From Rhizobium tumorigenes (GTDB lineage: Bacteria; Pseudomonadota; Alphaproteobacteria; Rhizobiales; Rhizobiaceae), in contig NZ_CP117255.1 in the NCBI RefSeq assembly GCF_003240565.2, positions 434,001 to 498,000 of the forward strand: DNA of 64,000 nt, given 5' to 3'. A program made the translations under genes and the position numbers. The notes beneath the pieces were generated by a model that saw only the letters and a list, made by a program, of their open reading frames with translations, ran no database searches and was not told the origin of the DNA. Of the stretch, positions 18,648 to 27,523 are shown in pieces (the first letter of the stretch is position 1; the number at the start of each line of letters is the position of its first letter).

Positions 18648-19256
18648 TCAAAGCTGGCGGATGATGTCGCGCACTTGTTCGTTGCGGGCCCCAAGCAGTA
18701 GGACGTTGCGGATTGCCGTTTGCGGATCGACGGTGCGAAATAGTACGCCGTTGCCGCGCACGGCGCGGTTGATGCCAAGAGCCTTGTCATCGCTGCTCTG
18801 CATCTGCTCGACGGCGACCGCGAAGTACATGCGTGGATGCCGCTGGTCGATCTTGACGAAGCTGGCCTCGCTGTCGTCGATCTCGGCGTAGAAATTGGCG
18901 ATGTAAAAGGCCCAGCTGACATTCTTGTATTCGGCGAACTGGGTTCGCGCCGCCGTCACGTGGCAGTAGCCGAGGTGCGGCCTTTCGGCGAGTGTCCGGT
19001 GAAAGACCAGTTTTGGAAACTGGATCGATCGATGGAAGCCGTTAAGCCGCTCGTGCGTCTTCTCGCCGGCGGCCTGCAGGCGGAGTGCGGTGCGCTCGGC
19101 GACAGCATCGTAGCTGAGATATCGCCTGTCCTTTTCCCGCCGGTCTTTTTCGCGCGTGATGCGGCCGGTCCGCAGGAACTCGCTGTGGACGGCAGCCGGG
19201 GCTGGCGGCTGGACTGCGGCTTCTGCCTTGGCATCGAAATATCTGAGCTTGGCCAT
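18648..19256 (-). CDS. Conserved hypothetical protein
   Basis: I do not recognise this 202-residue protein with confidence. It has no signal peptide or membrane helix. The N-terminal third is basic and charged (REKDRREKDRR), the rest looks like a compact mixed alpha/beta domain with several aromatic residues (WAFYIANFYAEIDD, PRMYFAVAVEQM). The end (LLLGARNEQVRDIIRQL) is helical. The ATG at 19256 has only a weak upstream GAG; a GTG at 19334 with TGGAG nearby would add 26 residues and cannot be excluded. Third-position GC and open length support a real gene. Confidence 0.65.
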   Translation of the reverse strand: MAKLRYFDAKAEAAVQPPAPAAVHSEFLRTGRITREKDRREKDRRYLSYDAVAERTALRLQAAGEKTHERLNGFHRSIQFPKLVFHRTLAERPHLGYCHVTAARTQFAEYKNVSWAFYIANFYAEIDDSEASFVKIDQRHPRMYFAVAVEQMQSSDDKALGINRAVRGNGVLFRTVDPQTAIRNVLLLGARNEQVRDIIRQL

Positions 19257-19869
19257 GCTGCGCGCTCGCGGTTCAAAATCGTGTCCGCAGGCTACGCTAT
19301 CATCGTTAAGAACGCATGAAATTGCCTTGCCCACGGTGCTCCACCGAATGCATCCGAGTGAAACGTATCTGCGGCGCGCCGGGTGCCATTATGTCGCAAA
19401 CAGGCATTTGCCATGACGGCGTTCTGAACGTGGAAGGAGCGCGTGTCTTTCCGCTATCCTCTATTGGTCGTAAACGCTTGTTCTGCAATGCATGCGGTGC
19501 CGACACATGCGGATCCCGGGCAGCTTTTTCTCTGTCGTCAATTTCCGTGCTTATGTCGCATAGAAGCCACGTCGCAATCGGGCGCGATGTTTATATGGGA
19601 AGGCATCGCAGGAAACTGTCCCCAAGAGCGTTTTGCGGGCAGTGTGGTCGAAAACGACAAAGGGTCGGGGTGTGCAATACGCCTCTGGTCGCAAGTCCGG
19701 AAAGGCGGCATGATGTCTCGTCAGGCGAATCTCGTGCTGGCGCGGTGTTTGAGGCAATGCGTTTTGAAATGGGCCGCAGTCGGCGGTCGCAAGGTCACAG
19801 GGCAGGCCGGTCTCGGCTCGTTAAGTTCATTTTATCCCGCTGGTCGGCGATAGGCACGAGGACATCAGG
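19257..19869. other. Long intergenic region upstream of gbcA
   Basis: About 610 bases with no credible protein gene (slightly less if the GTG start of the leftward gene is used). Open frames crossing it lack family motifs and drift into the gbcA coding region out of frame. It should contain the gbcA promoter and could hold a small RNA; I see no clear terminator hairpin or known riboswitch. Confidence 0.5.
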
Positions 19870-21114
19870 ATGGATATTCGCAACACGATGCTGCGTCAGC
19901 TGAAGAACCGCCGCGAAGGCTTCAGCCTCGAACAGCCTTTCTATATCGACAACGACTATTTCAAGATCGATATGGAGATGATCTATTATCGTGACTGGCT
20001 GTTCATGGGCCACGATTGCGAAGTGCCGCGCGCCGGCAACTACATCACCGCCCAGGTCGGCGAGTATCCGATCGTCATCGTCCGTGGCCGCGACAAGATC
20101 GTGCGCGCCTTTCACAACAGCTGCCGCCATCGTGGTTCGCGCGTCTGCTCGTCGGACCGTGGCTCCGCTGCCAAGCTGGTCTGTCCCTACCATCAGTGGA
20201 CCTATGATCTCGACGGTTCGCTGCAGTTTGCCCGCCAGATGGCCGACAGTTTCGATAAGAGCCAGTACGGCCTTAAGCCGATCCATTGCGAAAGCGTCGG
20301 TGGCTATATCTTCATCTCGCTGGCCCAGACCGCGCCTGACTTCCAGCCCGTTCGCGACAGCATCGCGCCCTACATGATGCCGCACCGCCTGAGCGAAGCC
20401 AAGATCGCCTTCCAGAGCACCATCATCGAGAAGGGCAACTGGAAGCTGGTCTGGGAAAACAACCGCGAGTGCTACCACTGCGCCGCCAACCACCCCGAGC
20501 TTTGCCGCACCTATCCCGAAGCCCCGACGGCAACCGGCGTTCAGGGCGCCGGCGACGATCCGGTCATCGCTGCCCACTGGGCGCATTGCGAGGCCGGCGG
20601 CCTGCCGAGCGAGTTCAAGATGGACCCGACCGGTCAGTTCCGCGTGGCCCGCATGCCGCTGATCGAGGGTGCCGAGAGCTACACCATGTCCGGCCAGCGC
20701 GCCGTCAAGAAACCGCTGTCGGACGACGTCACCATGAGCAACATCGGCACTATGCTGCTGTTCCACTATCCGTCCACCTGGAACCACATGCTGGTCGACC
20801 ACGCGATCTCCTTCCGCGTGCTGCCGCTCAACGCCGAGGAAACCGCCGTCACCACCAAGTGGCTGGTCCACAAGGATGCGGTCGAGGGCGTCGACTACAA
20901 TCTCGAGGAACTGACCCACGTCTGGACCGAGACCAACGACCAGGACCGCCGCATCGTCGAGGAAAATGCCTTCGGCATCCACTCGCCGGCCTATGAGCCT
21001 GGTCCTTATTCGGAGTTGCATGAGGGCGGGGTGGCGCAGTTCGTCGAATGGTATGCAGACTTCATGACCGGCCGTCTGCAGGGCGAGCAGGCCAAGCTTT
21101 CGGTCGTGGCCTGA
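19870..21114 (+). CDS. gbcA: Rieske-type betaine demethylase, oxygenase subunit
   Basis: A 414-residue Rieske non-heme iron oxygenase. The 2Fe-2S motif is CRHRG ... CPYHQWTY (about 86-110), and the mononuclear iron site is in ENNRECYHCAANHPELC (about 197-213) with a downstream Asp region. Together with the reductase next door it matches the glycine betaine catabolism pair GbcAB, which demethylates glycine betaine to dimethylglycine and formaldehyde. The closely related stachydrine (proline betaine) demethylase Stc2 of Sinorhizobium has the same architecture, so the quaternary-amine substrate is not certain. The start has GAGG upstream. Two bases separate its stop from the gbcB start codon, so the two are translationally coupled. 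Confidence 0.82.
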   Translation: MDIRNTMLRQLKNRREGFSLEQPFYIDNDYFKIDMEMIYYRDWLFMGHDCEVPRAGNYITAQVGEYPIVIVRGRDKIVRAFHNSCRHRGSRVCSSDRGSAAKLVCPYHQWTYDLDGSLQFARQMADSFDKSQYGLKPIHCESVGGYIFISLAQTAPDFQPVRDSIAPYMMPHRLSEAKIAFQSTIIEKGNWKLVWENNRECYHCAANHPELCRTYPEAPTATGVQGAGDDPVIAAHWAHCEAGGLPSEFKMDPTGQFRVARMPLIEGAESYTMSGQRAVKKPLSDDVTMSNIGTMLLFHYPSTWNHMLVDHAISFRVLPLNAEETAVTTKWLVHKDAVEGVDYNLEELTHVWTETNDQDRRIVEENAFGIHSPAYEPGPYSELHEGGVAQFVEWYADFMTGRLQGEQAKLSVVA

Positions 21115-21116
21115 GC

Positions 21117-22202
21117 ATGAGCGTAGCGGGAACAGGGCGTCACCTTCACCTTGACCAGATGCAGCCCTGGAGCGACAGGCAGCACCTTCTCGAATGCCTG
21201 TCGGTGACGCCGGAGGCGCCCGATGTGATGACCTTCACGTTCCGATCCGACAAGGACAACTGGTTCCGCTATCTGCCGGGCCAGTTTGTCACGCTGGAAC
21301 TGCCGGTCGGGCCGGATCCGCTGATGCGGACCTACACGCTGTCGTCGACCCCGACGCGGCCGTTCTCGGTCGCCGTAACCGTCAAGGCGCAGAAGGACAG
21401 CATCGGCACCCGCTGGATGTTCGACAACCTCAAGCCCGGCATGCGTATCCGCGCCTTTGGACCGCTCGGCGATTTCACCCACATCAAGCATCCCGGCGAA
21501 AAATACCTGTTCATCTCGGCCGGTTCCGGCATAACGCCGATGATGTCGATGACGCGCTACATGAGCGATGTCGCGCCGCTTTCCGATATCTCGTTCATCA
21601 ATTGCGCCCGTGGCCCGTCGGAAATCGTCTTCCGATCCGAGCTTGAATACCTCGCCCGCTTCATGCCCAACCTCAACCTCGGCTTCATCGTCGAGGAGCG
21701 CGGCCAGATGGAGCTGTGGTCCGGTCTGCGCGGCCGCATCGACAAGGCCAAGATAGCGCTGCTGGCCCATGATTTCCTCGACCGCACGGTGTTCTGCTGC
21801 GGCCCCGACATGTTCATGAATTTCGTCAGTTCCAGCCTCGAGGCCGCCGGCTTCGACATGAGCCGCTACCACCAGGAAAGCTTCCGCCCGGCCTCTGCCG
21901 ATCTCGAGCCTGAACCCGCCGTGGGCGCGGATGGCGAGGTCGCCACTTCGATCCGCTTCACCATGGCCGGCAAGGATGTCGCCTGCGCGCCCGGCCAGAC
22001 GATCCTGCAGGCAGCCCGTGGTGCCGGTATCCGCATCGGTGCCGCCTGCGAATCCGGCCTTTGTGGCACCTGCAAGGTGATGAAGCTCTCTGGCGATGTC
22101 GAGATGAACCACAATGGTGGTATCCTCGACGACGAGATCGACGAGGGCTATATCCTCGCCTGCTGCTCGCGCCCGAAGACAGACGTCCAGATCGAAGCCT
22201 GA
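21117..22202 (+). CDS. gbcB: NADH-dependent reductase partner of the Rieske demethylase
   Basis: A 361-residue electron-transfer flavoprotein. It has an FNR-like FAD-binding barrel with MRTYTLSSTP (about 69-78), an NAD-binding domain with FISAGSGITPMMSM (about 131-144) and FCCGPDMFMNFV, and a C-terminal plant-type 2Fe-2S ferredoxin domain with CESGLCGTC and a fourth Cys in ACCSRP. This hybrid order feeds electrons from NADH to GbcA. The frame is open upstream but the ATG at 21117 matches the family start. No dimethylglycine or sarcosine oxidase gene follows; the next gene is on the opposite strand. Confidence 0.85.
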   Translation: MSVAGTGRHLHLDQMQPWSDRQHLLECLSVTPEAPDVMTFTFRSDKDNWFRYLPGQFVTLELPVGPDPLMRTYTLSSTPTRPFSVAVTVKAQKDSIGTRWMFDNLKPGMRIRAFGPLGDFTHIKHPGEKYLFISAGSGITPMMSMTRYMSDVAPLSDISFINCARGPSEIVFRSELEYLARFMPNLNLGFIVEERGQMELWSGLRGRIDKAKIALLAHDFLDRTVFCCGPDMFMNFVSSSLEAAGFDMSRYHQESFRPASADLEPEPAVGADGEVATSIRFTMAGKDVACAPGQTILQAARGAGIRIGAACESGLCGTCKVMKLSGDVEMNHNGGILDDEIDEGYILACCSRPKTDVQIEA

Positions 22203-22214
22203 GCGCAGGACTCG

Positions 22215-23147
22215 TCAGAAATCCTGATAGTTCAGCGCGGTGACCTGCATTTTCGCTGCCGGGCCCGGTGCCGATGCCAGCATCGACGGTGTATCGATGC
22301 GCGGCGGCACGAGGTCTCCCTGCGGCCATATCCTTGCCAGCTGCGTCTTGGTCATCGACGCCATGTTCACATCGATGTCCGGCAAAGTTCCGGCCACGCG
22401 GTACGGGCAGCGGCGCGACGAGCAATTGTCGGCGGAGGAGAACTGCCACATCGCATAGCCCGTCCAGTTGCCGAGTGGAAACGTGCCTTCGACGTCGGGC
22501 TTGTAGCGCGCATACCAGAGCGGCAGGCGCGACAGGATCTGGTAGTCGTTGCGGTGGTCGGCGATAAATCTCGCGACCACATCGTTGGCATAGAGGATCG
22601 GGTAGCGGCCTGTGCGCTCCTTGATATGGATCGAAAAGATCTGGGCGTCTGCCAGCGACATGAATTGCTGCGGGTCCAGACCGTCGATGTCGAGCACCAT
22701 AAGCTCGTCTGCCTTCGGATCGGCATAGTCCAGGAAATGGTTTGCTTGGTCGATGGGGTTGCCGGGGCGGCCGAGGTGGTAGGCCCCCCACAATATCCCG
22801 TTCGATTTGGCAATGAGCCGCCGGGTGCGAAAGAGTTCGCGGCTGACGGCATATTTGCGCCACATCGTCTTGCAGTGGCCGACCGTATCACCGGAATGGT
22901 CGCTCGTTTTGCAGGCATAATCTTCCGGCAGCCCGTCGGAGGCCTTCGAGACGAAGCCGCTGATGCGCGTGTCCTGCAGCAGTGCATCCCAGTCGATGCT
23001 GTTCAGCTCGTAGGCGTCGATGATGAGCGCGTGTTCGGGATCGTTCCAGGGCTGGCGTTCGCCGGCCAGCGCCAGCCTGTTTTGCGCCGGGAGCGCCAGG
23101 ATCAGAAGAGAACCGACAATCAGGGTGAGAAGTGTTCGCTTTCCCAT
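22215..23147 (-). CDS. Secreted GH25-family (lysozyme-like) protein with altered active site
   Basis: A 310-residue protein with a signal peptide (about 1-29, hydrophobic core LLTLIVGSLLILALPA) followed by a GH25 muramidase-like barrel. The strand-1 segment reads IIDAYELNSIDW (canonical GIDVSxxQGxIDW), then WGAYHLGRPGNP, YPILYANDVV, LPLWYARY and YAMWQFSS, all in family order. The catalytic DxE on strand 4, usually LDVE or LDIE, reads LDID, so the acid Glu appears to be Asp. It may therefore be slow, altered or a binding protein. A Pro-rich tail with no family match ends the protein. Convergent with gbcB, 12 bases apart. Confidence 0.82.
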   Translation of the reverse strand: MGKRTLLTLIVGSLLILALPAQNRLALAGERQPWNDPEHALIIDAYELNSIDWDALLQDTRISGFVSKASDGLPEDYACKTSDHSGDTVGHCKTMWRKYAVSRELFRTRRLIAKSNGILWGAYHLGRPGNPIDQANHFLDYADPKADELMVLDIDGLDPQQFMSLADAQIFSIHIKERTGRYPILYANDVVARFIADHRNDYQILSRLPLWYARYKPDVEGTFPLGNWTGYAMWQFSSADNCSSRRCPYRVAGTLPDIDVNMASMTKTQLARIWPQGDLVPPRIDTPSMLASAPGPAAKMQVTALNYQDF

Positions 23148-23283
23148 GGTCTGTCGAGGGTAGGCGTATATGGTTAATGCGCCGTTAAGGGTTTTTGCGT
23201 TGGCTCTTCACGAGCGTCAGCGCTGGAACTTTGGAGGCGCTCGTTCGTTTGCCAGATACTCAATTTATGGAACGGAGACGACA

Positions 23284-23763
23284 ATGTTCAACATGCGTAC
23301 CAGAGCCGTCACGCTCGCGCTGACCGCGGCCGTTGCTCTGACGAGTTTCTCGCCCTCCTTCGCGATGCAGATGCCCGCCGCCCCGGCCACGCCAACGGCT
23401 GAGGCAACGCCGTTGCCCGGCGTCCAGCAGGTGCAGTACTGGCGCCACCGGGGTGGCGGATATTATCATGGCGGCGGATACGGCGGCCGTGGCTACTACG
23501 GCGGCTATCGGGGATACAACGGATACCGGCACGGCTACCGCTACCACGAAGGTTACTGGTTCCCGCTGGCGGCCTTCGGTGCCGGTGCCCTGATCGGGGG
23601 TGCGATTGCCAGTGAGCCACGCACCTATGCTCGCCCTTCGGCCGGCATTAATCCGCGTCACTACGAGTGGTGTGCAAACCGCTATCGCTCGTACCGCGGA
23701 TACGACAACACCTTCCAGCCGAACAACGGTCCGCGCCAGCAGTGCCTGTCTCCCTTCTATTGA
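23284..23763 (+). CDS. BA14K-family secreted protein
   Basis: A 159-residue protein with a signal peptide (about 1-28, ending SPSFAMQ), a Gly/Tyr/Arg-rich low-complexity middle ([19 protein letters not shown]), one hydrophobic helix with [10 protein letters not shown] (a glycine-zipper-like segment) and the C-terminal BA14K motif [12 protein letters not shown] ... QQCL with its two cysteines. BA14K was described from a Brucella 14-kDa immunoreactive protein. Many rhizobial paralogues exist and a lectin-like or envelope role is suggested but unproven. The ATG at 23284 follows GGAG; it ends at a strong terminator. Confidence 0.85.
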   Translation: MFNMRTRAVTLALTAAVALTSFSPSFAMQMPAAPATPTAEATPLPGVQQVQYWRHRGGGYYHGGGYGGRGYYGGYRGYNGYRHGYRYHEGYWFPLAAFGAGALIGGAIASEPRTYARPSAGINPRHYEWCANRYRSYRGYDNTFQPNNGPRQQCLSPFY

Positions 23764-23787
23764 TCGCCATGCGTTCTGACTGCAACG

Positions 23788-23814
23788 TGCCCGGCTGACA
23801 GCCGGGCATTTTTT
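23788..23814 (+). terminator. Rho-independent terminator of the BA14K gene
   Basis: The perfect 9-bp stem 23788-23796/23800-23808 (TGCCCGGCT and its complement) has a 3-base loop and is followed at once by six T residues. It is the clearest intrinsic terminator in the window. Confidence 0.93.
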
Positions 23815-23819
23815 ATGCG

Positions 23820-24818
23820 CTAAAGAATGCGGACTCGCCGCAGCAGCCACCAGGCGAGCAGGATGGAAGCACCGATGATCGAGACCGCATAGGCAGTCCC
23901 GTGCTCGCTGCCGGCGAAGGGCAGGGCCGTCGTGTTCATGCCGAAAAAGCCGGTGACCAGCGTTGGCGGCAGCAGGAAGGCCGTCATCAGCGACAGTATG
24001 TAGAGATGCCGGTTCGTCTCGGAGGAAAGCTTCGAGTCAATTTCCTCGTGCAGCAGTCGAGCCCGCTCCTGCAGGGCGTAAACATCGTGATCGACAGTCT
24101 CCAGCCGCGTTGTCAGCCGCCCCGCCACATCGTCGAAACCATCGGGCATTTCGTCGTCGTCGGAAGCCGCTGCCCGGCGCATCAATGACAGGATGGTGCG
24201 CAGGTGCCTGTGGACGCGGACGATGGTGCGCCGTACCGGCGCCAGTCGCCGCCGCTCGTCGCGAAAAGTCGCATCGTAGACCACGTCTTCGATCTGGTTC
24301 ATTTCCTCCGTGGTCTCGATGACCAGCGCGATCAGCGTCCGCTGGAACTCGACGACCAGCGCCTCGAAGATATCGAGAGGACGATGGAACCGGGCAGGGT
24401 TCTTCTCGATGGTGGCGCGCACCCGTTCGACGCTGCGCAAAGGCTGCAGGCGTGTCGTGACGATGAAGCGCTCGGAGATGGCAAAGTGCAGCCAGCCGAT
24501 GTCGCGCGTGTCCTGGTCGAAATCGAGCTGGAAATCCACCAGCGTGCCGAAGATCACCTTCGCGTCGACGGTGATGGTGGCGTGCGTATCATGCGTGGTC
24601 AGCGCCTGGCGCATATCGTCGGTAAGGCCCGGGAAATCCTCCAGGAAAGCAGCGACACGGGCATCGACGAGATTGAGATGCAGCCAGACGAACCCTTCCA
24701 AAGACAGCAGGGAAGAGCGTTCGATGGTGTCGGGAAGGCGCTCGGATTGACCTCTATCGGGCGAAAGGTGGTGTGCCCAGACAAAGCCCGGAATGGTCGG
24801 ATTGAATATTGTCGTCAT
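23820..24818 (-). CDS. zntB: CorA/ZntB-type divalent metal transporter
   Basis: A 332-residue inner-membrane pentameric channel homologue. A large acidic cytoplasmic N-terminal domain (about 1-270) is followed by two C-terminal transmembrane helices. The signature GMN lies at the end of the first helix (LVTGFFGMNT), and the protein ends in a basic RRVRIL tail. The loop after GMN (TTALPFAGSEHGTAY) resembles ZntB more than CorA, which suggests zinc transport, but Mg or Co remain possible. It converges with the BA14K gene and is divergent from the acyl-CoA dehydrogenase operon (136 bases). Confidence 0.85.
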   Translation of the reverse strand: MTTIFNPTIPGFVWAHHLSPDRGQSERLPDTIERSSLLSLEGFVWLHLNLVDARVAAFLEDFPGLTDDMRQALTTHDTHATITVDAKVIFGTLVDFQLDFDQDTRDIGWLHFAISERFIVTTRLQPLRSVERVRATIEKNPARFHRPLDIFEALVVEFQRTLIALVIETTEEMNQIEDVVYDATFRDERRRLAPVRRTIVRVHRHLRTILSLMRRAAASDDDEMPDGFDDVAGRLTTRLETVDHDVYALQERARLLHEEIDSKLSSETNRHLYILSLMTAFLLPPTLVTGFFGMNTTALPFAGSEHGTAYAVSIIGASILLAWWLLRRVRIL

Positions 24819-24954
24819 GCTGCATCGCCGTTTAAGGTAAACATGTGCATAGGCCCTGCTTGTGACAGCTTCTTAGCAGCTGCGCGACCCACCTGCAGGA
24901 AAAAACGGCGGCCGGAGGTGGTCGGCAGCATAGGCATGATCGGGAGGAGACCGA

Positions 24955-26730
24955 ATGTACAAGGCGCCTGTCGCGGAAATCGCATTCACGCTTCGCCACG
25001 TGGCCGGGTTGGACCAGGCCATCGACAGTGGCTCGCTTGGTGATCTTACTGCCGATGTCGCCGACGCCATCCTGGGGGAAGCAGCCCGCTTCACCGACAA
25101 CGAAATCGTACCGATGGCGGCCATCGGCGACACCGAAGGCGCGCGACTGGTCGACGGCGCTGTCGTCCTCCCCGAAGGCTGGCCGAAACTCTATCGCGAC
25201 TGGGCGGCGGGTGGCTGGAACGGCCTGACGGCGTCGCCGGATTTCGGCGGTCAGGGCCTGCCGCAAATGCTGAATGTCGCGACGCTGGAAATGTGGAACG
25301 GCGCATCGATGGCCTTCGGCCTGGCGCCGACGCTGACAATGGGCGCCATCGAGGCCCTGTCGGCCCATGGCAGTCCGGCGTTGAAGGATCGTTATCTTGC
25401 CCGCATGATCTCCGGCGAATGGACCGGCACCATGAACCTGACGGAGCCGCACGCCGGCTCCGACGTCGGGGCGCTGACCAGCCGTGCCGAACGCCACGAG
25501 GACGGCAGCTACCGTATTTTCGGCCAGAAGATCTACATCACCTGGGGCGATCACGACGCGGCAGACAACATCATCCATCTGGTACTCGCCCGATTGCCCG
25601 ATGCTCCCCCGGGCACGCGGGGCATATCGCTGTTCCTGGTGCCGAAGTTCCTCGTCGGAGCGGACGGGTCGCTCGGTGCCCGCAACGATCTCTTCTGCCA
25701 CTCGCTCGAGCACAAGGTCGGCATCCATGGCTCGCCGACCTGCACCATGATCTACGGCGATGGCAGGTTCGGCGAGACGCCCGGCTCCATCGGTTGGCTG
25801 GTCGGCGAGGAAAACCGCGGTCTAGCCTGCATGTTCACGATGATGAACAATGCGCGGCTCGCCGTCGCCATGCAGGGCGTCGGTGTCTGCGAAGCCGCCA
25901 CGCAAAAAGCCGTCGCCTATGCCCGCGAGCGCCGGCAGGGGCGGGCGGCGGGACATAAGGGCGGATCGATGAGCCCGATCGTCGATCATCCCGATGTCGC
26001 CCGTATGCTGCTGACGATGAAGGTGCTGACACAGGGCTCCCGCGCCATCACCTATGCCTGCGCCCACGCGATCGATCTTTCCCATGCAGGCATCGACAAA
26101 AACCATTGGCGATCCCGTGCCGCGCTGCTCACCCCCATCGCCAAGGCCTTTGCCACCGATTGCGGGGTCGACGTCGCCTCGCTCGGCATCCAGGTGCATG
26201 GCGGCATGGGCTATATCGAGGAGACCGGCGCCGCGAGACTTTGGCGCGACGCCCGTATCGCGCCGATCTATGAGGGCACCAACGGCATCCAGGCGATTGA
26301 CCTCGTCACCCGCAAGCTGCCGCTGGACGGCGGCCAGGCTGTGCACAGTCTGATCTGCGAACTGCAGGCAATTTGCGGGAGTGTCGCGGCGTCTGGATTG
26401 CCGGTCTTCGGCGCGACGGCGGACAGGTTGCGGATGGCGATTGCGGACCTCGATGCTGCAACCAAATGGCTGCTGGCAGCGCAGGCCGGAGACCGTGTCG
26501 AGGAGGCGCTTGCCGGGGCGACACCCTATCTGCGGCTGTTCGGGCTGGTGCTATCAGGCTGCTATCTCGCCAAGGGAGGGATGGCCGTCGCCGACGACGG
26601 GGAGGGTGAGGCGCGCATCGCACTTTGCCGCTTTGCTGCAGAAAACCTGCTCCCTGAGACCGCAGCGCTGAAAGATCAGGTGATGCGCGGTGCTGACAGC
26701 CTCATTGCCGCTCGCGCCCTGCTGACATGA
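24955..26730 (+). CDS. Long-form acyl-CoA dehydrogenase (DmdC-like)
   Basis: A 591-residue FAD enzyme of the large acyl-CoA dehydrogenase subgroup that has an extra N-terminal helix and a C-terminal dimerisation extension. Visible motifs are MNLTEPHAGSDVG (FAD contact, about 160-172), IYITWGDHD, VQVHGGMGYIEE-like QVHGGMGYIEE (about 412-422) and the catalytic-Glu segment IYEGTNGIQAIDLV (about 436-449). This subgroup includes methylmercaptopropionyl-CoA dehydrogenase (DmdC) and long-chain enzymes; the substrate is not predictable by eye. AGGAG lies before the start. The enoyl-CoA hydratase gene follows after 22 bases, so a beta-oxidation-like two-step operon is likely. Confidence 0.88.
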   Translation: MYKAPVAEIAFTLRHVAGLDQAIDSGSLGDLTADVADAILGEAARFTDNEIVPMAAIGDTEGARLVDGAVVLPEGWPKLYRDWAAGGWNGLTASPDFGGQGLPQMLNVATLEMWNGASMAFGLAPTLTMGAIEALSAHGSPALKDRYLARMISGEWTGTMNLTEPHAGSDVGALTSRAERHEDGSYRIFGQKIYITWGDHDAADNIIHLVLARLPDAPPGTRGISLFLVPKFLVGADGSLGARNDLFCHSLEHKVGIHGSPTCTMIYGDGRFGETPGSIGWLVGEENRGLACMFTMMNNARLAVAMQGVGVCEAATQKAVAYARERRQGRAAGHKGGSMSPIVDHPDVARMLLTMKVLTQGSRAITYACAHAIDLSHAGIDKNHWRSRAALLTPIAKAFATDCGVDVASLGIQVHGGMGYIEETGAARLWRDARIAPIYEGTNGIQAIDLVTRKLPLDGGQAVHSLICELQAICGSVAASGLPVFGATADRLRMAIADLDAATKWLLAAQAGDRVEEALAGATPYLRLFGLVLSGCYLAKGGMAVADDGEGEARIALCRFAAENLLPETAALKDQVMRGADSLIAARALLT

Positions 26731-26752
26731 CCAGCTAAATGAGGAGCCATTC

Positions 26753-27505
26753 ATGACGGACCATATCCTGATCGAAACCCCGGAAGCCATGCCGCATGTT
26801 AGGGTGCTGCGGTTCAACCGGCCGGAAAAGAAGAACGCCATCACCCGCGCCATGTATACCGCCATGACCGAGGCCCTGCAGGCGGCGAGCGCGGATACAA
26901 GCGTTCACGTCGTCGTCTTTCTCGGCCAACCCGGCTGCTTTTCCGCCGGCAACGACATGTCCGACTTCCTGGCTTTTGCCATGGGCGGAGCGATGGGCAC
27001 GGAGGTTCTCGATTTCCTCAATGCGCTCGCCGGCTTCGACAAGCCGCTGGTTTCTGGCGTCGACGGTATGGCCATCGGCATAGGCACGACCATCCACATG
27101 CATTGCGACCTGACACTGGCATCCGGACGCAGCCTGTTCCGCACGCCCTTCGTCGATCTGGCGCTGGTGCCGGAGGCTGCTTCCAGCCTCATCGCGCCAC
27201 GGCTGATGGGCTACCAGCATGCCTTCGCGCTGCTGGCCGCCGGAGAACCGCTGACGGCCGAGGAGGCGCGGCGCGACGGGTTGATCTGGAAGGTGACGAC
27301 AGAGGAAGCTCTTGAGGAGGAGACTCTGGCGGTCGCCGCAAAACTGGCCGCCAAGCCGCCTGGCGCCCTGAAAATCGCCCGCGACCTGCTGCGCGGCCAT
27401 CAGCAGGATATCACGGCGCGGATTGCAGAGGAGGCGGGCCATTTCGAAGCGCAACTGCGCACCGCAGAAGCCCGCGCCGCGTTCGAAGGCTTCTTCAAAC
27501 GCTGA
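26753..27505 (+). CDS. Enoyl-CoA hydratase/isomerase family protein
   Basis: A 250-residue crotonase-fold enzyme. It has the acyl-CoA-binding/oxyanion segments RFNRPEKKNAITRAMYTAM (about 19-37), SAGNDMSDF (about 64-72) and SGVDGMAIGIGTTIHMHCDLTLA (about 100-122). The position of the first catalytic Glu of hydratases is occupied by the GIGTT sequence, and a second acidic residue occurs in LALVPEAAS, where isomerases carry their Glu. An isomerase or a hydratase acting with the preceding dehydrogenase is plausible. AGGAG lies upstream. The gene ends 18 bases before the converging methyltransferase gene. Confidence 0.87.
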   Translation: MTDHILIETPEAMPHVRVLRFNRPEKKNAITRAMYTAMTEALQAASADTSVHVVVFLGQPGCFSAGNDMSDFLAFAMGGAMGTEVLDFLNALAGFDKPLVSGVDGMAIGIGTTIHMHCDLTLASGRSLFRTPFVDLALVPEAASSLIAPRLMGYQHAFALLAAGEPLTAEEARRDGLIWKVTTEEALEEETLAVAAKLAAKPPGALKIARDLLRGHQQDITARIAEEAGHFEAQLRTAEARAAFEGFFKR

Positions 27506-27523
27506 GTTAGGACGAAATCTCGC

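Noticed and set aside
19316..19903. A 195-residue open frame in front of gbcA with several CxxC pairs
   Set aside because: It runs out of frame into gbcA, lacks a ribosome site, and the Cys pairs are not arranged as a zinc domain; the composition does not look coding.
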